Shown one piece after another: positions 1 to 5,336 of a stretch of DNA of 13,600 nt. The translations under genes and the position numbers were made by a program. Location: the NCBI GenBank assembly GCA_030626685.1, contig DAOUTL010000020.1, positions 1 to 13,600 of the forward strand, given 5' to 3'. Source of the stretch: Candidatus Bathyarchaeota archaeon. GTDB lineage: Archaea > Thermoproteota > Bathyarchaeia > Bathyarchaeales > Bathycorpusculaceae. The number at the start of each line of letters is the position of its first letter. Position 1 is the stretch's first letter. A model generated the notes under the pieces. The model saw only the letters and a program-made list of their open reading frames with translations, searched no databases and had not been told where the DNA came from.

Positions 1-195
1 CCTCACAAATCCTCTCAACTCAGCCAGGGCGCCTTTCAGCTTTAACTCGTCAGCCTTCCTCTCCCCAGCATCCACCAAGGCTTCACCCCTCAAAACCAAA
101 GCAACGGACTCAGCCTTCAAACAAGCCTCCATCAAACGTTGAACAGCCTCACCCACCAACATCCTCTCCCGCCTACAAAGCTCCTTAAAAAGCAA
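1..195 (-). pseudogene. 5'-truncated ribbon-helix-helix protein gene, copy 1 (partial)
   Basis: An open minus-strand frame runs off the left edge. It encodes KELCRRERMLVGEAVQRLME followed by a charged, Ala/Leu-rich tail. The first part matches, nearly residue for residue, the helices of the protein at 3889-4107, whose start has a ribbon-helix-helix pattern (short strand with LRVD, then two helices). Here the strand-forming N-terminus is absent: homology stops at about position 190 and the sequence becomes the upstream region of the vapBC operon on the other strand. No ATG precedes the conserved part; a TTG at 195 is the only nearby start, so this copy has probably lost its DNA-binding strand and is dead. 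The C-terminus lies outside the window. The tail differs from the other copy. Specific function unknown. Confidence 0.6.
88..190. repeat. Diverged direct repeat, copy A (partner 3943-4045)
   Basis: This 103-bp block aligns without gaps to 3943-4045 with about 9 mismatches by eye (about 91 percent identity). It carries the helix region of the two ribbon-helix-helix genes, both on the minus strand. Identity ends sharply at position 190, where the TTAAAA end of the block meets unrelated DNA, so this is a recombination edge. Confidence 0.85.
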
Positions 196-262
196 TTCAC
201 TCGTAACTTGTTCACAAAAGTGGCTAAATGGCAGAAAATTGGCATGTTTAACATTACCGATA

Positions 263-306
263 TGTTTATATTTTTGTAAACAAAAAAGTAATAACTGGTG
301 AAAACA
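263..306 (+). promoter_or_regulatory. vapBC promoter with inverted repeat over the TATA box
   Basis: A TATA element (TTTATATTTTT, about 265-275) lies about 26 bases before a likely start near 293-297. The arms TGTTTA (263-268) and TAAACA (277-282) form a 6-bp inverted repeat with 8 bases between, covering the TATA box. Antitoxins of the ribbon-helix-helix type usually repress their own operon from such sites, so this is a plausible VapB operator (inference). GGTG at 297-300 is the ribosome binding site, 7 bases before the TTG start. Confidence 0.5.
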
Positions 307-307
307 T

Positions 308-535
308 TTGGAGAAAACAGTGGTCATAGCGGTTCGAGTTCCAGAGAAAGTTAAAAAAGACATAGAAGAACTAGGATTCAAAGTTTCCACGTTTATTAAA
401 GAAGCCATCCGAGAAGAATTAAAAAGAAGAAAATCGGAAGAAGCCATGAAATGGATAAAAATGAACAGAGTACCTGGCAAAGAAATAGGGTTTGACAGCG
501 TTAAGATCATTCGCCAAATGAGGGAAACCATGTGA
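308..535 (+). CDS. vapB: VapB-type ribbon-helix-helix antitoxin
   Basis: 75 residues. The N-terminus (KTVVIAVRVPEKVKKDIEEL) is a ribbon-helix-helix DNA-binding domain: a short beta strand with VRVP, then two helices to about residue 42. The rest is a charged tail expected to wrap the toxin. The TTG start at 308 is chosen because GGTG lies 7 bases upstream and the strand would be cut by any later start. The stop TGA overlaps the GTG start of the toxin gene (GTGA), so the two are translationally coupled. Expected role: neutralise the VapC RNase and repress the shared promoter, where an inverted repeat covers the TATA box. Family assignment is strong from context and length; the target of the pair is unknown. 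Confidence 0.85.
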   Translation: MEKTVVIAVRVPEKVKKDIEELGFKVSTFIKEAIREELKRRKSEEAMKWIKMNRVPGKEIGFDSVKIIRQMRETM

Positions 536-954
536 AAAACTACGTAATCGACGCATCCGTTGTCACAAAATGCTTTATAATAGAAGACTACTCAGACAAA
601 GCCACCGAAACCATAAATGCACACATTAAAGGACACATATCACTCTCAGCTCCCTCACTAATAATCTACGAACTAGGGAACGTTTTCTGGAAGCACCCTC
701 AAGTCAACCCCGAAAAAGCTTACATATACATTAAAAAGTTCCTCGACCTCCAGATCAAACTCGCAGACATCCGATCAAACAATAAAATCCTAAAAACAAC
801 ATGTCAAATAGCAGAAAACAAAAGCGTAACCTTCTATGACGCATCATACCTAGCATTAGCAAAAGAAAGCAAAACAAAATTGATAACGGCAGACGAAACC
901 CTTCACAAAAAAGCACCAAGCACCACACTGCTACTAAACGAGTTCAAAATCTAA
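532..954 (+). CDS. vapC: VapC-type PIN-domain ribonuclease toxin
   Basis: 140 residues, full PIN-domain length. The acidic residues expected for metal-dependent RNA cleavage are all visible: D7 in YVIDAS, E47 in IIYELGN, D103 in TFYDASYLALA and D121 in LITADETL. GTG start overlapping the vapB stop by four bases. VapC proteins cut tRNA or rRNA when the antitoxin is degraded; the RNA target here cannot be read from sequence. This is the only complete toxin of the vapBC kind in the window; two other pieces (1384-1473 and 4116-4388) belong to a different VapC subfamily. It faces the decayed dehydrogenase gene at 955-1290 and its stop TAA ends immediately before that frame's stop codon. Confidence 0.9.
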   Translation: MKNYVIDASVVTKCFIIEDYSDKATETINAHIKGHISLSAPSLIIYELGNVFWKHPQVNPEKAYIYIKKFLDLQIKLADIRSNNKILKTTCQIAENKSVTFYDASYLALAKESKTKLITADETLHKKAPSTTLLLNEFKI

Positions 955-1290
955 CTACCCTAAAAGACGAAACTCCCATTCCCTATTAGATTTCAAAATC
1001 AACCATAGAAACTCAGAATCATCTTTTCAAAAGCAATCCAGCATTCAGAATTAAATAATGTCCACCAATCACGCCTGGAAACATCACCGGCATATCAAAC
1101 CTTACACGGTGAGTATCCTCCAAAAAATCCACAACCATATCAAAATCTGCTCCGAAACGCTTTGAAATACGGTGTATTTCTTGGAAACATGTAATCATCC
1201 AAGCCCTATGAGTAGTCTCAAAAAGCTTAGCTAACTCCGTCTCCGCCTGACTTTTCAAAATCTTAACGTTTAAACCAAGCTTTAACCTTT
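955..1290 (-). pseudogene. Decayed copy of the nucleotide-sugar dehydrogenase at 4385-5251
   Basis: The reading frame 1019-1258 matches an internal part of the 288-residue protein at 4385-5251 (shared stretches include ETELAKLFETT and VDFLEDTHRVRFD). Homology continues beyond both ends in other frames. Upstream, one extra T near 1281 (GCTTGG against GCTGG) breaks the frame; removing it gives KAGLNVKILKS against KAGLKTKVLKS. Downstream, loss of two bases near 1020 breaks it again; shifting back gives DSEFLWLILKSN against DSMFLRLILESN, ending at a TAG at 955-957. The cysteine of the GGHC motif is tyrosine here. The NAD-binding half is missing. So this is a truncated, twice-frameshifted, inactive copy, about 80-85 percent identical at DNA level by eye. 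It may also be a leftover of the recombination that scarred this region. Confidence 0.85.
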
Positions 1291-1300
1291 CATGGCATGA

Positions 1301-1387
1301 TGCTTATTTCGCAAAAAGGAAGGCATGTTCGGAACCATGAAAAGCGTTGATGTAAGCGACGTAAGAGAACACAGGGAACGACTATGA
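1301..1387 (+). pseudogene. C-terminal remnant of a second VapB antitoxin
   Basis: The plus-strand frame after the TGA at 1298-1300 reads RKKEGMFGTMKSVDVSDVRE and ends at TGA 1385-1387, which overlaps an ATG (ATGA) of a PIN-toxin start. A short basic stretch followed by an acidic tail right in front of vapC is what the end of a VapB antitoxin looks like. No DNA-binding domain is left upstream; the sequence there belongs to the decayed dehydrogenase copy. I infer a 5'-deleted vapB. Confidence 0.5.
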
Positions 1388-1473
1388 AGTACATAATAGA
1401 CTCCTACACATGGACAGAATACTTCATGGGAACTAAAGCAGCAGAAAAAGCCAAAAATATAAGACAAATCCTA
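1384..1473 (+). pseudogene. N-terminal piece of a split VapC toxin
   Basis: ATG at 1384 opens MKYIIDSYTWTEYFMGTKAA and continues AEKAKNIRQIL, the classic first strand and helix of an archaeal PIN toxin with its first catalytic aspartate (D6). At about 1471 the sequence runs into the 3' end of the AbiEii gene on the other strand; the frame stays open until TAA at 1504-1506, but the last ten residues are antisense to AbiEii and not PIN-like. The rest of a PIN domain of this subfamily is found at 4116-4388, 2.6 kb away, lacking just this part and the segment with the second acidic residue. The simplest reading is one toxin gene broken by an insertion or rearrangement. Confidence 0.7.
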
Positions 1474-2148
1474 AATCGATGTCAAACCGTCAAGAAATCT
1501 AACTAAGTTTGAGACGCATCTGTCAAATGTTTTATCAGGTATTTTTCCAAATGCTCCATGCAAACTGTCTCTATAACTCTCGTTCGCCACTTTTGCTTTT
1601 ATCATTTTAACTCTTTCTCTCAATAATTTTTCACTGCACTTCTCCTTTATGATATCTCTAATCAAACTCCAGTTCTGTTCTGTTCCCGAGAGCATGAATA
1701 TGTCACGGATGTCTTGTCGTCGAGCTGAAACAAACTTCATGGCGAACAAGAGTTCAGCGTCAGCTATTCTGATCCTGATCCTAATTGGGTTAACTCTACC
1801 CACTGTGACCCTTTCCCTTGAATACTTCTTAAACAAGCTGCCCTCAAACACTATTCCGCTGACCCTATCAAACACTGAGTTAAGCAGTAAGTCAAAAGAA
1901 ACTTTTTCTTTTTTCCTCACGAACCTAAAGTATTCACCGTATGGCACATCTCCCTTCTCTGTCTCTTCAAAACCGTTCTTCATCAATGTCCTCTTTATCT
2001 CAGTAACGCCCTCGAACACGACTAGGTCGCAGTCAATTGAGAATCTAGGTGGAACATACGCGTTGACGGCATAGCCCCCTATGAGGACAACATCCTTGGG
2101 TAACTCCATCAAGGTTTGGAGGATTAAGGCTTCTCTGGACTCTAGCAC
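1471..2148 (-). CDS. AbiEii-like nucleotidyltransferase toxin
   Basis: 225 residues. A nucleotidyltransferase core is visible: LIGGYAVNAY with GG at 24-25, the DxD pair D39/D41 in RFSIDCDLVVFE, and a third acidic residue D86 in VSFDLLLN. A later helix (AELLFAMKFVSARRQDIRDI) has the Lys/Arg/Asp pattern seen in AbiEii/COG1708-type enzymes. The GTG start at 2148 shares one base with the stop of the upstream gene (TAGTG), so toxin and antitoxin are coupled. In characterised AbiE systems this protein transfers nucleotides and stops growth, aborting phage infection; some relatives modify tRNA ends. Substrate here unknown. The TAG stop lies where the broken vapC piece ends, so this pair may have arrived with the insertion. 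Family call firm, toxicity inferred. Confidence 0.8.
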   Translation of the reverse strand: MLESREALILQTLMELPKDVVLIGGYAVNAYVPPRFSIDCDLVVFEGVTEIKRTLMKNGFEETEKGDVPYGEYFRFVRKKEKVSFDLLLNSVFDRVSGIVFEGSLFKKYSRERVTVGRVNPIRIRIRIADAELLFAMKFVSARRQDIRDIFMLSGTEQNWSLIRDIIKEKCSEKLLRERVKMIKAKVANESYRDSLHGAFGKIPDKTFDRCVSNLVRFLDGLTSI

Positions 2149-2798
2149 TAAACCACCTTGGCTACTTCGTCTAAAACCCTCTCATCTATTCTCACTCTGG
2201 TTTTAACCGCGAACTTCCTTTTCAAATAGGCCAATGGATACTCAAAGGACTCTATGTTTCCCTCGCAAAACCTTACCACTTCCTTTAATTTGTCAACAGG
2301 CTTTGCTTTGTAAACGTCGAATTCTAACTTCCCTTCAGGAAACAAAACGACAAACTCTCCTATGGATGGTCTCGCCTCCCTAACGAACACGTTCACCCTG
2401 TGTCCCCTAAAATACCGCGTCCAAAAAGCCACATCTTTCCTCAACACCTTGACAAAGTATGGCGAGTGTTCCCAACTCCTCTGAATGTAGATGTAATCAG
2501 TCCAAACCTCAACTGCACTCGCACCCGTGTAGACGTAGGCTTTACCTGCTTCATCTAATAATCTTGGCACCCTTAACATGACCATAGCTCTAAAAGTTTC
2601 ATCCGGCCTTACACAAACATAGCTACCTTTTTTCACTCGCTGAATCCAACCCTTCTTCTCTAACACATGCAAAGTCTTCTTGACCATACTCTTACCTAAG
2701 AACCAAGCTAAATAATTAGAGTTGAATGGCTGGTCTGCAAACCTGTTGTACAAGATAGCGTATGCCTGCTGGGCATAGGTAGGCACGGGTTCAGTCAT
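2148..2798 (-). CDS. AbiEi-like antitoxin, winged-helix transcription regulator
   Basis: 216 residues. The first 60 or so look like a winged helix: FNSNYLAWFLGKSMVKKTLH, then a wing ending KKGSYVCVRP. This is the layout of AbiEi antitoxins, where the N-terminal domain binds DNA and the larger C-terminal part counters the toxin. The C-terminal part has mixed strands and helices (RVNVFVREARPSIGEFVVLF, then PLAYLKRKFAVKTRVRID). The ATG at 2798 lies about 26 bases after a TATA box, so the transcript is probably leaderless. The gene directly precedes the nucleotidyltransferase with a one-base overlap, forming a type IV toxin-antitoxin operon. A palindrome between TATA and start fits self-repression. 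Confidence 0.8.
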   Translation of the reverse strand: MTEPVPTYAQQAYAILYNRFADQPFNSNYLAWFLGKSMVKKTLHVLEKKGWIQRVKKGSYVCVRPDETFRAMVMLRVPRLLDEAGKAYVYTGASAVEVWTDYIYIQRSWEHSPYFVKVLRKDVAFWTRYFRGHRVNVFVREARPSIGEFVVLFPEGKLEFDVYKAKPVDKLKEVVRFCEGNIESFEYPLAYLKRKFAVKTRVRIDERVLDEVAKVV

Positions 2799-2830
2799 AG
2801 TTACTTATTTGGTAACCTAATATTTAAAGA
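2799..2830 (-). promoter_or_regulatory. AbiE operon promoter with palindromic operator
   Basis: On the minus strand CTTTAAATATTA (about 2830-2819) is a TATA box placed about 26 bases before the ATG at 2798. Between them GTTAC (2800-2804) and GTAAC (2812-2816) form an inverted repeat with seven bases between; the flanks partly extend it (TAG on one side, CTA on the other). AbiEi proteins are known to repress their own promoter by binding inverted repeats. The site overlaps the expected transcription start. Confidence 0.5.
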
Positions 2831-2981
2831 TAATGGACACTAACGAGTCGCAACAAACTCAGAATTAGATGCGCTCAAAAGTAACTCGCGCGCTGCTGTT
2901 CATAGCTCAGACAGCCACAAAGACTGGAAAACCGGACAAAGCCAGAAGCATAACATACTATGTCTAACACTTCACACCCAG
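2831..2981. other. Intergenic stretch, possible gene remnant
   Basis: Non-coding or remnant sequence between the AbiE promoter and the PRiA4 promoter. The only reading frame of note is 2869-2967 on the plus strand (32 codons, ATG directly after an in-frame TAG; it reads MRSKVTRALLFIAQTATKTG and then KPDKARSITYYV). It has no visible ribosome binding site and I do not recognise it. Confidence 0.3.
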
Positions 2982-3039
2982 GAAAGGTGTTGTGCGTCCA
3001 GCATAATTAGCCTACACCTTTCAGGTGAAAGATATAAAC
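2982..3039 (+). promoter_or_regulatory. Promoter with overlapping inverted repeats upstream of the PRiA4-ORF3 gene
   Basis: TATA box ATATAAA at 3032-3038, about 20-40 bases before the two candidate starts. Just upstream, GAAAGGTGT (2982-2990) is a perfect 9-bp inverted repeat of ACACCTTTC (3014-3022). That right arm also pairs with what follows: CACCT-TTC-AGGTG (3015-3027) and CTTTC-AGGT-GAAAG (3018-3031). So one motif occurs three times in alternating orientation right next to the TATA box, which suggests a repressor site rather than a terminator. Confidence 0.5.
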
Positions 3040-3072
3040 GTGGATTAATCAGTTTTCATGGTATGGTGTGAG

Positions 3073-3465
3073 ATGAAAACCTACATCTTTAAAGTTAAGT
3101 TGAAGTATGATAAGCGTATTTGGCGTAAGATTGAAGTTCTTGGCAGCCAGACCATGGACAATTTACATATGGCGATTCAGGAGGCCTTTAACTTTGACGC
3201 CGACCCGACCCACTTATACTCCTTCTTCATGAGCGGCAAGGCTTGGGATAGGTATTCCGCGTATTGCCATCCAGAGGCAGACGGAGCCCCGGCAACAAGA
3301 ATGAAAATAGAATCGCTGAACCTTAAACCGAAACAGAAGTTTCTTTACTTGTTCGATTACGGCGACCAATGGGAATTTGAAGTAGAGTTCTTAAAGGAAG
3401 GAACCTATGAGAAAGCAGTCTATCCACGCATCATTGATTCAAGAGGAAAAGCCCCAGAACAGTAG
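3073..3465 (+). CDS. PRiA4 ORF3 family protein (IS1096 TnpR-like)
   Basis: 130 residues from the ATG at 3073; another ATG at 3058 would add five residues. The 3073 start is preferred because GGTG lies 4 bases upstream and the family normally begins with a few residues before the first strand (MKTYIFKVKL). Recognisable family features are RIWRKIEVLGSQTMDNLHMA, HLYSFFMSG, and the conserved FLYLFDYGDQWEFEVEF. These proteins are common on plasmids, in transposons and in archaeal accessory islands; no reaction is established. The protein stops at TAG after GKAPEQ; the same frame continues PDHEEES to a second TAG at 3487. Relatives commonly carry a tyrosine and an acidic tail here, so a point mutation may have shortened the end. 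Confidence 0.8.
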   Translation: MKTYIFKVKLKYDKRIWRKIEVLGSQTMDNLHMAIQEAFNFDADPTHLYSFFMSGKAWDRYSAYCHPEADGAPATRMKIESLNLKPKQKFLYLFDYGDQWEFEVEFLKEGTYEKAVYPRIIDSRGKAPEQ

Positions 3466-3524
3466 CCAGATCATGAAGAAGAAAGCTAGAACGGAATCTC
3501 ACCGCTCAAAAACGCCCCAATTCC

Positions 3525-3731
3525 CTAAAGGATGACAAAAAACATTTTACACCATTTTTGAAACAAGCATGCACACTCAACAATTTGTAACTCCTCTTCG
3601 GTTATCTCAAATACGTCAAAAACTTTTCTTATGATTGGCAAATGTTTTCTCAAATTTTTGAACATCACTTCGTTAGGTCAAAGAATTCCGGCACATCTTT
3701 AGACTGTGAAGAAAAATTCTTAGCATTAAGG
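3525..3731 (-). pseudogene. Remnant of unknown small gene(s)
   Basis: Two short minus-strand frames abut. One reads NFSSQSKDVPEFFDLTK and ends at TGA 3667-3665. The second starts with the overlapping ATG at 3665 and codes 46 residues to TAG 3527-3525, including LPIIRKVFDVFEITEEELQI and a Cys/Trp-rich end. The residue pattern looks like real protein, and the two frames together could be one gene broken by a frameshift, or the end of an antitoxin followed by the start of another gene. The first piece has no start codon after the stop of the gene upstream. I do not recognise the family. Confidence 0.35.
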
Positions 3732-3916
3732 TTATTTTATCCGCCGATGGCTTTTTCTGTAGCCTCGTTTGCCTTTTTCAAGAACCTTCTCTTTCTCGCG
3801 AATAAGCTCCCTATCCTGAATTTTCGGAAGCGTAGCCACAGCCGTTTCATATGCTGGACGGTAAATAGCCCTGTCAACACGCGTCTCCCTACCTTCTTTC
3901 ACCGTAACATACCATT

Positions 3917-3934
3917 CCTCCCCAGCCTCCCCAG
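3917..3934. repeat. Two tandem copies of CCTCCCCAG
   Basis: Exact 9-bp unit repeated head to tail (3917-3925 and 3926-3934) inside the ribbon-helix-helix gene, at the point where its frame seems to shift relative to copy 1. Short tandem repeats are slippage-prone, which may explain the lesion. Confidence 0.8.
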
Positions 3935-3942
3935 CCCTCACT

Positions 3943-4045
3943 CCTCAAAACCGAAGCGACAGACCCATCCTTCAAACAAGCCTCCATCAGACGCTGAACA
4001 GCCTCACCCACCAACATCCTCTCCCGCCTACACAACTCCTTAAAA
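3943..4045. repeat. Diverged direct repeat, copy B (partner 88-190)
   Basis: 103 bp aligning without gaps to 88-190, about 9 mismatches by eye. Codes for the helix part of the ribbon-helix-helix protein on the minus strand. Unlike copy A it stays joined to the strand-forming N-terminus, so this one keeps the ancestral 5' end. Confidence 0.85.
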
Positions 4046-4115
4046 CCGTCAAAAACAAAACCGTCAACCCGCAACCCAGTTTGAGTCTTCACATTGCCCT
4101 TTACCATCACCAAAA

Positions 4116-4388
4116 CATGTTACAAGAGAAGGAATAGAACAAAAAGCACTTCTTGAACGCCTAAAAACCATTGTTGAAACATCAGAAACCACACCAATCA
4201 ACATGGAGATAGCCTTAGAATCCGCCAAGTGTTACATAAAGCTTTTAGAGGAAGCCAAAAAAGCCGGAATCACCACTCCAAACCTCTTCGACGCAACAGT
4301 GCTAGCCACAGCCAGAGTACTAAAAGCAAAAGTAATTACAGGTGACGAACACTTCAGAAATCTGCCTGAAACCATATGGATAGGCTAA
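4116..4388 (+). pseudogene. C-terminal piece of a split VapC toxin
   Basis: The plus-strand frame reads HVTREGIEQKALLERLKTIV, then PINMEIALESAK, PNLFDATVLATARVLKAKV and ITGDEHFRNLPETIWIG, ending at TAA 4386-4388. This is the second half of an archaeal PIN toxin with its two C-terminal aspartates (LFDAT and ITGDEHF). The first half, with D in the first strand and the middle glutamate, is missing: upstream of about 4115 the frame is antisense to the ribbon-helix-helix gene. An internal ATG at 4203 gives a 61-residue product, but it would lack half the active site. The start of this protein family (IDSYTWTEYF) is present at 1384-1473. The stop overlaps the stop of the convergent dehydrogenase gene. 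Confidence 0.75.
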
Positions 4389-5251
4389 TCTGTAACCCTG
4401 CGAAAGCCTTCAACTAACTCCTTTTCCAAAGCTTCCACCCTTTTCCTAGCCTTCTCAACCTCCCCTCTGACACCTTCATCCTTAACCTCCTCTTTACGCT
4501 TCTCATTAGACTCTAAAATCAAACGCAAAAACATTGAATCATAACTTTTCAGCAACAACTCGACATTCTGAATTAGACAATGTCCACCGATCACATCTGG
4601 AAACATTACCGGTCTATCAAACCTTACACGGTGAGTATCCTCCAGAAAATCCACAACCGCATCAAAATCTGCCCCGAAATGCCTTGAAATGCGATGCATC
4701 TCCTGAAAGCAAGCAATCATCCAAGCACGATAAGTAGTCTCAAAAAGCTTAGCCAACTCCGTCTCCAAGCAGCTTTTCAAAACCTTAGTTTTTAAACCAG
4801 CCTTCTCAAAGTGTTTACGTGCAGCTTCCGCAGACTCAGCATCAGCACCACCCACGTATTTAATCCAGCGTTTCAACTCCCCTTTCATATGCTCAAGGCT
4901 CTTATGCACTCCACGAACAGGAGAATGCGCAACAAGGCAACCACAACTCTTATGCACATCCATTGTTGTTCCGGACGGAACCGTACTATTAACAATAACA
5001 AGCTTAGGTTTAAACCGCTCCACACAGCTCACTACAACATTTACAAATTCATCTCGGCTAAAACATGGAACACAAACATGCATAACATCCAATTCGCTTG
5101 GCAAACCTCTCCCGCTCTGTCCAACCTCACGCATCTTCGCTTCATCAATGTCAAAACCGTAAACCACAAAACGTCCACTTTCCCTCAGCAACTCATAAAG
5201 CGGACGCCCAACCTCACCTAAACCTACAACCAAAGCCTTCTCTTCAACCAA
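4385..5251 (-). CDS. Short UDP-glucose/UDP-ManNAc dehydrogenase-like protein
   Basis: 288 residues from a TTG at 5251; no ATG or GTG lies in frame upstream, and GGAGG is 10 bases before the TTG. Residues 1-15 hold an NAD-binding GLGEVG motif, VNSTVPSGTT and VAHSPVRGVH follow, and the helical middle contains ETELAKLFETTYRAWMI. Near residue 225 is GGHC, the motif around the catalytic cysteine of WecC/UgdH-type enzymes that oxidise UDP-sugars to uronic acids. The usual C-terminal sugar-nucleotide-binding domain is absent; a coiled-coil-like charged tail of about 45 residues replaces it (full enzymes are near 430). So it may be a reduced dehydrogenase or act with another subunit. Next to a sugar N-acyltransferase and a glycosyltransferase-like gene, surface glycan synthesis is the likely setting. 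A decayed copy sits at 955-1290. Confidence 0.75.
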   Translation of the reverse strand: MVEEKALVVGLGEVGRPLYELLRESGRFVVYGFDIDEAKMREVGQSGRGLPSELDVMHVCVPCFSRDEFVNVVVSCVERFKPKLVIVNSTVPSGTTMDVHKSCGCLVAHSPVRGVHKSLEHMKGELKRWIKYVGGADAESAEAARKHFEKAGLKTKVLKSCLETELAKLFETTYRAWMIACFQEMHRISRHFGADFDAVVDFLEDTHRVRFDRPVMFPDVIGGHCLIQNVELLLKSYDSMFLRLILESNEKRKEEVKDEGVRGEVEKARKRVEALEKELVEGFRRVTD

Positions 5252-5261
5252 GCCACCGCAG

Positions 5262-5330
5262 CCTCCAACAGAAACACAAAATAACCATTCAAACTATTTA
5301 AACTTCACACAAACGTAAAGACAAAAGGGA
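5262..5330. promoter_or_regulatory. Divergent promoter between dehydrogenase and acyltransferase
   Basis: CTATTTAAAC at 5294-5303 is a near-palindromic TATA element readable on both strands. Rightward it predicts a start near 5324 and a short leader with AAAAGGGA before the ATG at 5337. Leftward it predicts a start near 5270, just before GGAGG (5266-5262 on the minus strand). One box may serve both genes, which would tie their expression together. Confidence 0.4.
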
Positions 5331-5336
5331 ATACAC

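Larger units (their letters stand above)
3732..4107 (-). pseudogene. Frameshifted ribbon-helix-helix protein gene, copy 2
   Basis: ATG at 4107 (a TTG at 4113 is also possible) opens MVKGNVKTQTGLRVDGFVFD and then KELCRRERMLVGEAVQRLME. That is a ribbon-helix-helix N-terminus: strand TGLRVDG then two helices. After SVASVLRSEG the frame turns Gly/Trp-rich and stops at 3889. In the neighbouring frame, from about 3941, the sequence reads VRAGEAGEEWYVTVKEGRET and continues with a highly charged, protein-like stretch to 3732. Alignment with copy 1 (1-195) puts about two missing bases at 3917-3940, where a 9-bp unit is tandemly repeated. I infer one regulator or antitoxin-like gene disabled by frameshift; two overlapping genes with a GTG start at 3941 is the alternative. 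Confidence 0.55.

Noticed and set aside
1649..2074. 141-codon plus-strand frame
   Set aside because: Antisense of the AbiEii gene, with low-complexity Ser/Thr/Leu composition and no homology signal.
2869..2967. 32-codon plus-strand frame as a gene
   Set aside because: Starts directly after an in-frame stop, has no ribosome binding site, and no recognised similarity; kept only as a note in the intergenic entry.
3463..3489. TAG read as pyrrolysine in the PRiA4-ORF3 gene
   Set aside because: Many genes in the window end in TAG and no pyl gene is seen. A tail mutation explains it.
4811..5301. Plus-strand frames of 136 and 67 codons
   Set aside because: Antisense of the dehydrogenase gene; composition (His/Asn/Thr-rich) is that of a shadow frame.
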